Part shown: piece by piece, positions 1-8,173 of the stretch
How positions within the stretch are numbered: the first letter of the stretch is position 1
How the letters are laid out: every line of letters begins with the position of its first letter
Source: JBCDKH01 sp964388485
Lineage (GTDB): Bacteria > Planctomycetota > Phycisphaerae > Tepidisphaerales > Tepidisphaeraceae
Reading direction: 5' to 3'
DNA length: 64,000 bases
Assembly (NCBI GenBank): GCA_964388485.1
Contig: CAYMAS010000016.1
Span: 13,949 to 77,948, forward strand
Position numbers and translations under genes: made by a program
Notes under the pieces: model-generated
Told to the model about the DNA's origin: nothing
The model's input: only the letters and a program-made list of their open reading frames with translations
The model's database searches: none

Positions 1-438
1 AGGCATCCACGGAGCTTGAGAAGGAATCAGTCGCGGGTGAACGGAGTAGTGCATCCATCCGCCATCGACCCTCGCTTCGCTGCAGGTGAAAGCGTCTCCA
101 TAATTATCCGGATCATGGCCGGACGTTGGATCGCCATCTGCTTTGACACCGACAGCCGCGGCGACATGATCAAACCAAAAGGGGTGCCAGGTACCGCTGC
201 CTGCACCATTGAGCGTGTCCGCGGTCGGCAGGGAAAGCCCGTTGTCCTGGGCGTAGATGGTGAGGCCGAGACCAACCTGTCGCAGATTGCTCTGGCACGC
301 GACGCTGCTGGCAGACGCACGTGCACGACTCAACGTCGGCAGCAGGATGCTCACCAGCAGGGCGATGATGCCGATGACCACCAGCAGCTCGACGAGCGTG
401 AACGCGGTGTGGCGACGGGAATGGGAAGTGAATTTCAT
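1..438 (-). CDS. Type IV pilin-like prepilin (H-X9-DG type pseudopilin), 3' end beyond window
   Basis: The reading frame starts at 438 and stays open to base 1, so at least 146 residues are present and the C-terminus is missing. It begins with a short basic leader followed by AFTLVELLVVIGIIALLVS, the class III prepilin signal (G/A before F, E at +5) and hydrophobic helix. The next part, LLPTLSRARASASSVACQSN, is typical of planctomycete pseudopilins. A strong Shine-Dalgarno (AGGAGG) sits about 6 bases upstream. Such proteins are processed by PilD and are thought to be used by type II secretion or pilus-like systems. It is the last gene of a minus-strand block with secreted proteins and a regulator. 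Specific function unknown. Confidence 0.85.
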   Translation of the reverse strand, partial: MKFTSHSRRHTAFTLVELLVVIGIIALLVSILLPTLSRARASASSVACQSNLRQVGLGLTIYAQDNGLSLPTADTLNGAGSGTWHPFWFDHVAAAVGVKADGDPTSGHDPDNYGDAFTCSEARVDGGWMHYSVHPRLIPSQAPWMP

Positions 439-484
439 GAGGCCTCCTCAGAACTAGATCGGTACGAATCGCGTGACACTTGGT

Positions 485-1201
485 TCACGACGCCGGGCCG
501 ATGATGACGTTGTCGAATCCTATTTCGACCGTGTTGAACATGGGGTTGACGCGAATGCCGAATTGGTCGCCCTTGGGCCGCTCTGCCTCGGTCATGGTAG
601 CTTTGAGCGGTGCGACAAGATCATCGCCATCTTCGATGATGCGGGCGACGAGCTGGTACGCGCCGTCTTCCATCGTGCCGACGAGCTCGATGGAGAAGTC
701 GGCCGAGCCGTCGGTCAGGTCGAACTCGCCGCTGCTGGCGAGCTCGACGGACTTGTCGTCGGCATTGCGGGACAGGACGAACCGATACCGGTTGCCGCTG
801 GTGTCGACTTCTTGAACGTACGCGTAGACGCCGGCGAAGCCCTGGTTGTACGACGCGGGGCCTTGGGCGAAGGCGAAGACGCCGAACTTGGTTTGGGTGA
901 AGTCGAGCGACTTGACGGCGACGTCTGCCGCGACTTTGAAGCCGCCGGCGATGTCGTCGGGCACCATCTGCGCGACGCCGACATCGCCGTAGTTGGAGTT
1001 ATCGTAAAAGACTAGCCTGCCGTCTTCGACGGTGAAGCCGGGAGCGGTGCCGAAGGCTTTGCCGGTGCCGGTGGCTTGCGTATCGAAGTCGTTGAACGAC
1101 AGCGTCAGCGGCGTGTCCTCGTCGTCGAACGTCTCCTCGACGGCGAGTGCCGGCGTAGCGATGACAGCAGCGACGAGGGCGTGGCGGATGAGGGGAAGCA
1201 T
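485..1201 (-). CDS. Secreted protein, tandem paralogue of the next gene, no PEP-CTERM anchor
   Basis: A protein of 238 residues with a signal peptide (MLPLIRHALVAAVIATPALA). It is clearly related to the adjacent 1272-2075 product: both contain FNDFDTQATGTG, VFYDNSNYGD or VFYDNSNFGD, FGVFAFAQGP, YAYVQE, FDLTDGS and an FG(I/V)R.NP.FNT segment followed by a DN. The frame is open upstream to 1411, but that part lies inside the neighbour, so I chose the ATG before the signal peptide; its ribosome binding site is weak. Unlike the paralogue it stops after the beta-rich domain and has no PEP-CTERM tail, so it is probably released rather than anchored. Beta-sandwich lectin-like fold is a guess. Function unknown. 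Confidence 0.75.
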   Translation of the reverse strand: MLPLIRHALVAAVIATPALAVEETFDDEDTPLTLSFNDFDTQATGTGKAFGTAPGFTVEDGRLVFYDNSNYGDVGVAQMVPDDIAGGFKVAADVAVKSLDFTQTKFGVFAFAQGPASYNQGFAGVYAYVQEVDTSGNRYRFVLSRNADDKSVELASSGEFDLTDGSADFSIELVGTMEDGAYQLVARIIEDGDDLVAPLKATMTEAERPKGDQFGIRVNPMFNTVEIGFDNVIIGPAS

Positions 1202-1271
1202 GGCGATGGCCTGTGAGCGGGACGCCGCCGAACCGCCTCTCGGCGATCCGGCAGGAGGAGGAGATCGATGA

Positions 1272-2075
1272 TCAGCGACGGCGACGCAGCCCGAGCAGGC
1301 CGACGACACCAAGAGCGGCGGCTGAAGCCGGCTCGGGGACGATGACCGAAGCGGCGAGATTGTCGACACCGACTTCGAGTGTGTTGAAGCCCGGATTGGT
1401 ACGAACGCCAAAAATCTGTCCAGCCAGATCGCTGGCGGCGATCGTCTCCGTCAGGACGATGGGGGCATCACCGTCGGGCGACAGAGTGGCGGTTACGTCG
1501 AAGTTGCCAAGGCCGTCTGCCACACCGACGAGATCGATGTTGAAGTCGGGCGAGCCGTCCGTCAGATCGAAAGAGGTACTCGTTTGAAGCACGCTCGAAT
1601 TGCCGTTCGCACCGAGCAGCAGGTTGAAGTCATAGTTTCCACCGCTCGTGTCGTTCTCTTGCACGTAGGCATAGAGACCGACGAAGTTCTCCGTGAAGTC
1701 AGCCGGACCTTGCGCGAAGGCAAAAACGCCAAGCTTCGTCGTCGTGAAGTCGATGCTGAAGACGTCGAAGTCGGCACTGGAGCTGAAAGCGACAGCATCA
1801 AGCGGCCCCGTATTGATGATAACATCAGCTGAACCTGCGTCACCAAAGTTCGAGTTGTCGTAGAAGACGGCTTGGCCGTTTTGGATGGTCCAGCCGGGGC
1901 TGGTGCCTTGACTGCCGGTGCCAGTGGCCTGCGTGTCAAAGTCGTTGAAGGCAAAGTCGACATCCGTCGTCGCGTCGTCGAACGTTTCGAGGAATGGCGA
2001 CGTGACGGGGCCGGCCGAGGCGGCGGCCGTGACGGCCGCCGCGGTCAGGGCGGCGGTGCAGTAGGTGAGTTTCAT
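1272..2075 (-). CDS. PEP-CTERM sorting domain protein
   Basis: A protein of 267 residues. An N-terminal signal peptide ends near ASAGP, a Ser/Thr/Asp-rich beta-type domain follows, and the C-terminus is a textbook PEP-CTERM signal: VPEPASAAALGVVGLLGLRR plus a final R. PEP-CTERM proteins are cut by an exosortase and end up in the envelope or exopolysaccharide matrix. GGAGG lies 7-8 bases before the ATG. It is separated by about 40 bp from the upstream PEP-CTERM gene and by about 70 bp from its anchorless paralogue downstream, so the three probably form one transcript. The ligand is unknown. Confidence 0.88.
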   Translation of the reverse strand: MKLTYCTAALTAAAVTAAASAGPVTSPFLETFDDATTDVDFAFNDFDTQATGTGSQGTSPGWTIQNGQAVFYDNSNFGDAGSADVIINTGPLDAVAFSSSADFDVFSIDFTTTKLGVFAFAQGPADFTENFVGLYAYVQENDTSGGNYDFNLLLGANGNSSVLQTSTSFDLTDGSPDFNIDLVGVADGLGNFDVTATLSPDGDAPIVLTETIAASDLAGQIFGVRTNPGFNTLEVGVDNLAASVIVPEPASAAALGVVGLLGLRRRR

Positions 2076-2117
2076 GACAAATCCTCCGGTAGAGTGGTGG
2101 TGATGAATGAAGAGGGT

Positions 2118-2858
2118 CTAGCGGCTGCCGGCGTGGCGGCGGCGACGCAGGGCTACGAGGCCGAGCAAGCCGGCGACCGCGGCCGAGGCCGGTTCGGGAA
2201 TCGGCGTCGAGGTGACGACCAGCGCGTCGAACAGGATCTGGTTGGCATCGGTCGGATTCGAGGTGATGCGAGCGAAGACGAACAAGTCCTCGCCGACGAG
2301 GCTGGCGTTGTTGCCGTTCAGCGTGTCGAACGACAGCACGCGGTCGACAAACGTGCCCCGGGCGCCGAGAAGGGCCGCTCCGACGTCACTCTCGTCCTCG
2401 GAGACGACCACCGGGTCACTGAAGATGTCGCTGTCGTCGTCCGTGTCGACGGAAAGGCCGTAGCTGTAGGCACCCGGCAGATTAAGATCGCTTTTCTGCG
2501 CGACCTTGAGCGACAGCACGTAGGTGAAGTCGGCGTCGATCGACCCCAGGTTCTGGTAGACGCCGATGCCGTTCGCGGCGTCGCCACTTCCGCCGCGGTC
2601 ATCGAGAATGAGGAATTGGTCTCCGTCGCCGTTAAGGACGGCGTTGCCGCCGGACGGGTTCGTGATGATCTCGTTGAACGCGATCGATTGGCGGTCTCCG
2701 CTACCGAACTCGACGAAATCATCTACGTTGTTGTTGCTCCCGGTGCCGGTGTCCGGCGACTGAAAGCTGCCGTTGGTGACCTGTATGACGGCGGCAGGAG
2801 CAGCGGGGGCGAGAGTGAGCGACACGGTGGCCGCAACGGTGGCGAGTGCAAATTTCAT
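2118..2858 (-). CDS. PEP-CTERM sorting domain protein
   Basis: A protein of 246 residues with signal peptide, then a beta-rich domain starting VIQVTNGSFQSPDTGTG. This N-terminal pattern (NGSFExP) is common in planctomycete PEP-CTERM proteins that resemble carbohydrate-binding modules. It ends with IPEPASAAVAGLLGLVALRR and a short basic tail. The start codon overlaps the stop of the upstream regulator gene in an ATGA arrangement. A near-perfect AGGAGGT lies 5 bases before the ATG inside the regulator gene. This implies translational coupling of a surface protein to a transcription factor. Surface binding role inferred only from architecture. Confidence 0.88.
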   Translation of the reverse strand: MKFALATVAATVSLTLAPAAPAAVIQVTNGSFQSPDTGTGSNNNVDDFVEFGSGDRQSIAFNEIITNPSGGNAVLNGDGDQFLILDDRGGSGDAANGIGVYQNLGSIDADFTYVLSLKVAQKSDLNLPGAYSYGLSVDTDDDSDIFSDPVVVSEDESDVGAALLGARGTFVDRVLSFDTLNGNNASLVGEDLFVFARITSNPTDANQILFDALVVTSTPIPEPASAAVAGLLGLVALRRRRHAGSR

Positions 2859-4180
2859 GAGTTACCTCCTGTAGAAGTGGACACTTCTCCCGCCGACGTG
2901 GCAGGTTCATAGAACGAACTGCCGCCGCGGCGAAGCGCGGTCGGCGGGACGATGCTGTCGCCCGGGTCCGTGACGAACGGGACACGGACGCAGCCGATAC
3001 GATCGGGATGCACGCCTTCAGCCAGCGAGCGGCTGACCGTCGCGATGCGCCGGCCCATGTCGTGCAGCGGCAGACGAACCATCGACGGACGCTCCATGCC
3101 GACCCATTGCGACAAGGCCGGGTGCGGATCGAACGTGATGAACGACAAGTCCCCCGGAATGCTCAGGCCGATTCGCTTGGCGGCGAGGGTCGCGATGCGG
3201 GCACCGATGTAGCTGCCGGCGACGAGGGCGGTGGGGCGGTGGCGACGCATCCAAGCTTCGACCCGCTCGACGGCACCGACGAACGGGCTGCCCGGCTCCA
3301 TGAGCCCTGACAAGTTCGTGGAAAGACTCCGATGAGAGGTGCTTGCCTGAGTGTAGCCCGGGTGATTCGAAGCTCCGATCCAGCAGACGCCCGGCTCATC
3401 GAGGTCAAGCCCCGCCTGAATGATGGTGCGTTCGAAGCCTTCCTGCCGCTCGAAGACCCAAGGAGCGGGCCAACGGTTGAGGACCATGCCGATTCGCTCG
3501 TGGCCGTGGTCGATGAGCGTCTGAGTCGCGACCTCTGCGGCACCGACGTTGTCCTCGACGACTGACGGCAGGCCCAGATACTGGTGGGCGGTGCCCATGA
3601 CGAGGCTCGGGATGCCCAAGCGGACACAGTCGCGGAGCAGCAGGGCGTCTTGCGGCCGGACGGCGAGGCTGACGAGCACTTCAGGCCGCTCCCGTTCGAT
3701 TCGGCGGGAGATCGCATCGATGTTCGAGTCGCTTCCGCCGTAGAGCTCGACCTTGACTCCCGCGTCACCTGCGGCTTCGTCGATTCCGGCGAGCACGTGC
3801 GGTGTGATCCAGTCGCTGGCGAGCCGCGTGATATCGAACAGGACGACGCCCAGGCGGAGCGACCGCACCTGCGACGTCTTCGATTGCCGATCCACGTCCA
3901 GTGCCGCCAGACGCGGGCCGACGAAGGTGCCTCGACCGGGGGTTCGCTGAACCCAGCCGTCACGCTGTAGCTCTTCGAGCGCACGCCGCACGGTGGAACG
4001 ACTCAGACCCGAGCGTTCGACCACTTCGGCATCGGTCAGGAACGGACTACCAGGCTGGGGCTGACGACGACTGAACTCCTGAACCACCCGGTCCCGCAAG
4101 GCACGGGCGGCGTTCCTTGTAGGGAACTTCGCGTTGAGCCAGTCAACGCGTTCGACCGTCTCGGATGGCTCCTGAACCAT
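2855..4180 (-). CDS. GntR-type HTH / LacI-type ligand-binding transcriptional regulator
   Basis: A protein of 441 residues from the ATG at 4180. Residues about 14-82 form a winged helix of the GntR type (LTDAEVVERSGLSRSTVRRA, then DGWVQRTPGRGTFVG). The rest is a periplasmic-binding-protein-like sugar-sensing domain of the LacI/GalR type (LRLGVVLFDITRLASDW near residue 100; DHGHERIGMVLNRW; ISFITFDPH-like segment). This AraR-like architecture usually senses carbohydrates. The frame is open for 104 codons further upstream, but that part is not protein-like and contains a candidate promoter, so the shorter start is preferred. It heads the block of secreted proteins downstream and overlaps the first by 4 bp, so it may control them. 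Confidence 0.85.
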   Translation of the reverse strand: MVQEPSETVERVDWLNAKFPTRNAARALRDRVVQEFSRRQPQPGSPFLTDAEVVERSGLSRSTVRRALEELQRDGWVQRTPGRGTFVGPRLAALDVDRQSKTSQVRSLRLGVVLFDITRLASDWITPHVLAGIDEAAGDAGVKVELYGGSDSNIDAISRRIERERPEVLVSLAVRPQDALLLRDCVRLGIPSLVMGTAHQYLGLPSVVEDNVGAAEVATQTLIDHGHERIGMVLNRWPAPWVFERQEGFERTIIQAGLDLDEPGVCWIGASNHPGYTQASTSHRSLSTNLSGLMEPGSPFVGAVERVEAWMRRHRPTALVAGSYIGARIATLAAKRIGLSIPGDLSFITFDPHPALSQWVGMERPSMVRLPLHDMGRRIATVSRSLAEGVHPDRIGCVRVPFVTDPGDSIVPPTALRRGGSSFYEPATSAGEVSTSTGGNS

Positions 4181-4195
4181 TACCACGTTCGGGAC

Positions 4196-4224
4196 ACAAT
4201 GCCACCAAAGGCCATCCTTGTCAA
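4196..4224 (-). promoter_or_regulatory. Candidate sigma70-type promoter for the GntR/LacI regulator
   Basis: On the minus strand a perfect TTGACA (4219-4224) is followed by a 17-base spacer and CATTGT (4196-4201). The ATG of the regulator lies 15 bases downstream of the -10 box, so the leader would be very short. The -10 match is weak. Prediction only. Confidence 0.4.
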
Positions 4225-4374
4225 GCCTGTTCTGATGTTCTTTTTGCAGACAGCACAACGATTGGTGCGGTTTTCTGCCGCTCCACCACAGGGAGACAGC
4301 AGAAAGACTTTTGTGAACCAAATGTCGCACCGGAGAGGCCGTTTCAGCCGCTGATTCTGCTCGGGCTTCCAAAG

Positions 4375-4441
4375 TAGCCGCGGCGCCTGCCCCGTGTTCG
4401 CAACTGCAGAACGCCAAGTGCGGAGCAGGTCCCGCGGCTAC
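4375..4441. repeat. Inverted repeat with AGCCGCGG termini
   Basis: GTAGCCGCGG (4375-4384) and its exact complement CCGCGGCTAC (4432-4441) enclose a 47-bp interior with a further short CCTGC/GCAGG pairing. It lies in the 330-bp gap between the regulator start (4180) and the stop of the SpoIID-like gene (4511). That gap otherwise holds only the candidate promoter. The same AGCCGCGG terminus recurs at 20345-20517, 22354-22379, 47691-47714 and 48946-49105. Confidence 0.6.
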
Positions 4442-4510
4442 CAGAGGGTCCGCTGCTCCCTGCGTGGCAAGGGCACGTTGAACTGATCTCATTGCTCGAA
4501 CTGAGGCAAT

Positions 4511-5779
4511 CTAGTACGCCCGCAGGACGCTCGAGGTCGGGTACGACCGGGCCAGGATCTGCCGATAGTCGTCGCCCCGGGCGGCCATACCTTGGGCGGA
4601 CCACTGGCACATGCCGACGCCGTGGCCCCACCCGCGGCCGTTGGCGAAGACGACGGTCCGCGGGTTGTTGATTGGCTTGAACCAGCCGCTCAGCAATGCC
4701 GGCGCGTCACGACGGTCGCTGTTGACCGCCCAACGTGTCTCTTCCGCCGTCAACACGTACCGGTCGCCGCGGGCGTCGATGATCTCGAACCGCGTCGGCC
4801 GGCCGAAGGCGTTGGTGCGATTGATTCGGAGTTCGACGAGCTGGCTCATCTTCGCCAACGGATGCTTCCGTCGCTCACCCCAGGCTTTGATTCGGCGGGT
4901 CAGCTCTGACTTATCGATGAGCACCGGGTCCCATTCGAAGCGGCTAGAAGCGTTGCCGAGGTCGCCCAATTGCTGCGGCGACAGGGCGGCGGAAGGCGGC
5001 TCGTTGAAGGCTTCGTCGGCCCCGAGGGTGACGCCGCCGCTGGTGGAATGGAAGTAGGCCTTGAAGATGCGTGGGCCGACGTCCGTGTCCTGCGCCACGA
5101 CTTGCCCACGGGTGCGGAAGACCGCTTCGCGAGCCTTGGGCGTCTCGGCCAGACTGCCGCCGTAGACCTGAGAGTTCGTGTTGTCGTAGACGTCGAAGTG
5201 GCCGCGGCGTCCGCCGGCGGTGCGGATCTCGTAAAGCGCGTAGGTGCGTGCGACGACGGCCTGGGCGGCGAAGGTTTCGTCGTGCCACGTCGGCGGCAGT
5301 TCCTTGGGCAGGACACCGGCCAGGTAGCTTTCGAGATCGAGGTCGTTGACGACGTCGAACCGACCCGTTTCTCGCGGAACGAGACGAAGTCGGCCGCGGT
5401 AGGAGCGGTCCCCGAGGGTAATGTCGCCGTCTTGGCCGGGCGTGAGTGTCAGGACGTCGCCGGCGATGCTCGCGTCGCCGATCTTCCAGCCTCGGGCGGC
5501 CCGGGCGACGCGAACGGGAGCGTCCGGCAGGCTCAGGCGGACCGGCGGGCGATCCTCGGTCCGACCGGCAATGACGCTGCCATCGGCGGCGATTGTGATG
5601 ACCGGCACGTCGCGGTAGAGCAGGACGCGGATCATCGGTGCTTTGCCCGCGTCGACGGTTCCCGCCTGCGGCGTGCCGGCAGCGGCTGACGAGTCGCCGC
5701 AACCCGACACCGTCAAGGCTGCTGCGAGCAGACCGACGACCGCGAGAAGGTTGACGAAGTGATGACGCATGATCGGCAT
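4511..5779 (-). CDS. SpoIID/LytB-domain lipoprotein
   Basis: A protein of 422 residues (or 419 from the second ATG at 5770). The signal peptide ends in a lipobox, LTVSGC, so it should be a lipoprotein. The SpoIID domain is clear: VLPKELPPTWHDETFAAQAV, ARTYAL, FHSTSGG near the middle, and the C-terminal GRGWGHGVGMCQWSAQGMA. In Bacillus, SpoIID is a lytic transglycosylase acting on denuded glycan strands. In non-sporulating planctomycetes the homologues are presumed cell-wall or glycan enzymes. The frame is open 70 codons further upstream but overlaps the divergent gene, so the start before the signal peptide was taken. No clear ribosome binding site. Confidence 0.85.
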   Translation of the reverse strand: MPIMRHHFVNLLAVVGLLAAALTVSGCGDSSAAAGTPQAGTVDAGKAPMIRVLLYRDVPVITIAADGSVIAGRTEDRPPVRLSLPDAPVRVARAARGWKIGDASIAGDVLTLTPGQDGDITLGDRSYRGRLRLVPRETGRFDVVNDLDLESYLAGVLPKELPPTWHDETFAAQAVVARTYALYEIRTAGGRRGHFDVYDNTNSQVYGGSLAETPKAREAVFRTRGQVVAQDTDVGPRIFKAYFHSTSGGVTLGADEAFNEPPSAALSPQQLGDLGNASSRFEWDPVLIDKSELTRRIKAWGERRKHPLAKMSQLVELRINRTNAFGRPTRFEIIDARGDRYVLTAEETRWAVNSDRRDAPALLSGWFKPINNPRTVVFANGRGWGHGVGMCQWSAQGMAARGDDYRQILARSYPTSSVLRAY

Positions 5780-5848
5780 CCGGCCGAAGGTCGCGGCTCG
5801 AAGCGAGTCGCGACCGAAGCCGGCATCCATGCCGGCGGGCGTCGTAGT

Positions 5849-6946
5849 ATGACCATGCGAACGGCCTGCGTCCAGTCTGCTGCGGCGGCAACTTTGGCCG
5901 GGTGCGTCGTCCTGACGTGCCTCAGCCAGACCCTCGCCCAGCCGCCGGCCCTGCAGCCGCGGGAAGTGACCGTGGAACAGCAGGAGGCGGAGTTTCTTCA
6001 AGCCGTCGCCGAAGCCCAGGCCGTTGTCGACCAGACGCTCGACCCGTCAATTCCCCTAGTCGACGGACCGATGCTGCAGCCCCGGCTCGTCGACGGATAC
6101 CTCGCGATCGACCGCCTCGCCGATGGCACGATCCTGACGCAACTGCCGGGCGGACTCGCCAAAATCTCCAGCTTCGGCCGCCGTCGAGGCGACTTCAGGA
6201 GCTTTCAAGCCAATCAGCCAGTCGTTGGCGAGCACGAGGCGATTCGCAACGGCGATCAACCGATGTTGAGCATCGCCTTGCTCTTTGTCGGCCCAGACGC
6301 CTCGGATTCGATCCGGTTCTCGCGTGATGCGGAGTATCTTGATGGTGGCGTCACGGTGGAGCTGGCTCAGCCGTCGGTGGCGATGCTGATGGACGACGCA
6401 CCGCCGGTGACGCTGCGGGTACGCGGCTCAGGCGAGCGGACGATCGACATCAGCCTGGAGGCGCAAAGCGTCAGCGACCTGCGGCGGCGGCATCGCGAGA
6501 CGTTCGACCGGTGGGCGATGCCGCTGTTGGGAGATTTTGGTCTGGCAGAGGTGATGCGTAACGAGATTCGCGAGACTGCCCGCAGCGTCTTCCTCTCGGA
6601 ACTCATGGTCGAGCCGGCGATGGAGGTCCGGGTGGAGGAACTGCTGGCCGCTCTCGATGCCAAAGCCTTTGAGACACGATCCGCGGCGGAGACGAAGCTT
6701 CGCGACCTGGGCCTGCCCGCTGCGACCGTGCTGTATCGCCGGGCGGACGACATGACGCTGTCGCTCGAAGTCCAGACCCGGCTGCAGGAACTGCTCATCC
6801 CGTACCTCGTCGTCGCTCCCGAAGAAGCGGAGCGGCTGCGGCAGGACGAGGCGTTTCTGAGGGAGGTACTGCTTCTCGACGATGAACCGAACGATTCGGT
6901 GCTTCGGGAGCTTGCCCGGAGACAGCTCGACTCGACGGCCAGCTAG
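5849..6946 (+). CDS. Secreted protein of unknown function with HEAT-like C-terminal region
   Basis: A protein of 365 residues. Start taken at ATG 5849 (a second ATG at 5855), before a signal-peptide-like segment that ends near TLAQPP. The middle part looks beta-rich (LLFVGPDASDSIRF). The last 100 residues are helical and acidic: EELLAALDAKAFETRSAAET, then LRDLGLPAATVLYRRADD and LEVQTRLQELLIPYL. That pattern resembles HEAT/armadillo-like repeats seen in planctomycete hypothetical proteins. It is divergent from the SpoIID-like gene with about 70 bp between starts, so both may share a promoter region. I do not recognise a named family. Confidence 0.7.
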   Translation: MTMRTACVQSAAAATLAGCVVLTCLSQTLAQPPALQPREVTVEQQEAEFLQAVAEAQAVVDQTLDPSIPLVDGPMLQPRLVDGYLAIDRLADGTILTQLPGGLAKISSFGRRRGDFRSFQANQPVVGEHEAIRNGDQPMLSIALLFVGPDASDSIRFSRDAEYLDGGVTVELAQPSVAMLMDDAPPVTLRVRGSGERTIDISLEAQSVSDLRRRHRETFDRWAMPLLGDFGLAEVMRNEIRETARSVFLSELMVEPAMEVRVEELLAALDAKAFETRSAAETKLRDLGLPAATVLYRRADDMTLSLEVQTRLQELLIPYLVVAPEEAERLRQDEAFLREVLLLDDEPNDSVLRELARRQLDSTAS

Positions 6947-7023
6947 AGCAGCTCGCACGATCGTGACCCGCTCCATCACCCCAATGGAAGCGAGGGAAAA
7001 ACGGTGTGAGAGGCGAGCGCAGA

Positions 7024-7902
7024 TTACGCCGCGACCGCTGTGGCAGCACAAGGGCCCTGCTGCGGCGTCTCGCCTTCCGTCATCACGCGGATCGGCTTGA
7101 TGTCGAACTTGCCACTCTGTCGCATGAAGCGGGCTGGGTTGTTGTGGAAAATCTCAGTGAGCAGCTGCTCGCTCCACCCACGCCGCCGGCATTCCAGAAT
7201 GCAGGCCTGCAGCGTGAAGGGATCGCTTGGTCCCCAGTCGGCCGACGAGTTGACGAGCATCCGCTCGTGGCCGCACATTTCGATGACGTCCGCCGCCCGC
7301 TGGCCGGTCATCTTGGTCAGCGGGTAAAGCGTCATGCCCGCCCAATAGCCCTTGTCGAGCACGGATCGGACCGTGTGCTCCTCGACATGGTCCACCCAGA
7401 CCCGCTGCGGATCCAGGCCAGCGCGGACGAAGGTGTCGAGCACTTCCAGCACCCTCTTGGTGCCGTGGAGCTTGTCGTCGAGGTGCGGCGTGTGGATCAG
7501 GACGAGCTGGTCGTGGTCGAGGGCGAGCTGGAAGTGCCACTCGAGCGACTGGACCTCGTTCGGCGTCGACTTGTGCAGCCCCGTTTCGCCGATGCCGAGC
7601 ACTGTCGGCTTGTCGAAGAAGCTCGGCATCTCGTCGAGCACGCGGCGCGTCAGCTCCGGATTCTCGGCTTCCTTCGGGTTCACCGCCAGCCAGCAGTAGT
7701 GCTTGATGCCGTACTCGGCGGCACGAGTCGGCTCGAACTCGCTGATTTGCTTGAAGTAGTCGAGGAACGTCTCGGGATGGTCGCGGTCAAAGCCGGCCCA
7801 GAAGGCGGGCTCGGCCACCGCGACGACGCCGCTCATCGCCATCCGCTCATAGTCCTGGGCGGTGCGGGCGATGCCGTGGTAGTGGGGCTGGATGACGTAC
7901 AT
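7024..7902 (-). CDS. TatD-family metal-dependent hydrolase
   Basis: A protein of 292 residues with an amidohydrolase/TatD TIM-barrel pattern: an N-terminal histidine pair (IQPHYHGIA, in place of the usual HxH), GIGETGLHK (metal-ligand Glu), LVLIHTPH, WVDHVEEHT and VNSSADWGPSDPFTL near the C-terminus (late Asp ligand). It is closer to the subgroup annotated as TatD-like hydrolases in planctomycetes than to the DNase TatD, so the substrate is uncertain. Its ATG shares one base with the stop of the small upstream gene (TGATG). GGAGG lies just upstream inside that gene, indicating coupled translation. Confidence 0.8.
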   Translation of the reverse strand: MYVIQPHYHGIARTAQDYERMAMSGVVAVAEPAFWAGFDRDHPETFLDYFKQISEFEPTRAAEYGIKHYCWLAVNPKEAENPELTRRVLDEMPSFFDKPTVLGIGETGLHKSTPNEVQSLEWHFQLALDHDQLVLIHTPHLDDKLHGTKRVLEVLDTFVRAGLDPQRVWVDHVEEHTVRSVLDKGYWAGMTLYPLTKMTGQRAADVIEMCGHERMLVNSSADWGPSDPFTLQACILECRRRGWSEQLLTEIFHNNPARFMRQSGKFDIKPIRVMTEGETPQQGPCAATAVAA

Positions 7903-8147
7903 CAGGCGGCCTCCTTCGGGGTTTCGCTGTAGATGCGGGCGATCTTCTCCGCCCGACCGGGACCCTCACCGGCGAGCACGTCGAGGCTTTGCCGGATACG
8001 GTCGAGCCGCTGGTCGTCATCCATCCCGCCGCCACCGCGGTCGTAGCGGTCGAGAATCGCCGCGATCTCCAGGAGCTTGCAGCGCACCTCGAGCCCGTAA
8101 GCATCGAGCACCTTGTTCGGCTTCATGATCGGCACTTGAGGGGTCAT
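7902..8147 (-). CDS. Small conserved-looking protein coupled to the TatD-like hydrolase
   Basis: A protein of 81 residues, start at ATG 8147 because AAGGA is 6 bases upstream; the ATG at 8153 would have no spacing to it. It is helical and charged (LEVRCKLLEIAAILDRYDRG; RLDRIRQSLDVLAGEG), with no signal peptide or membrane segment. Its stop codon overlaps the hydrolase start as TGATG, so it is almost certainly made together with the hydrolase, possibly as a partner. I do not recognise the family. Confidence 0.65.
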   Translation of the reverse strand: MTPQVPIMKPNKVLDAYGLEVRCKLLEIAAILDRYDRGGGGMDDDQRLDRIRQSLDVLAGEGPGRAEKIARIYSETPKEAA

Positions 8148-8173
8148 CTTCATTCCTTGCTACGTACATCGGC

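Noticed and set aside
7024..7902. DNase TatD
   Set aside because: Family fold fits, but motif details and the coupled small gene differ from DNase TatD, so only the family-level name is given.
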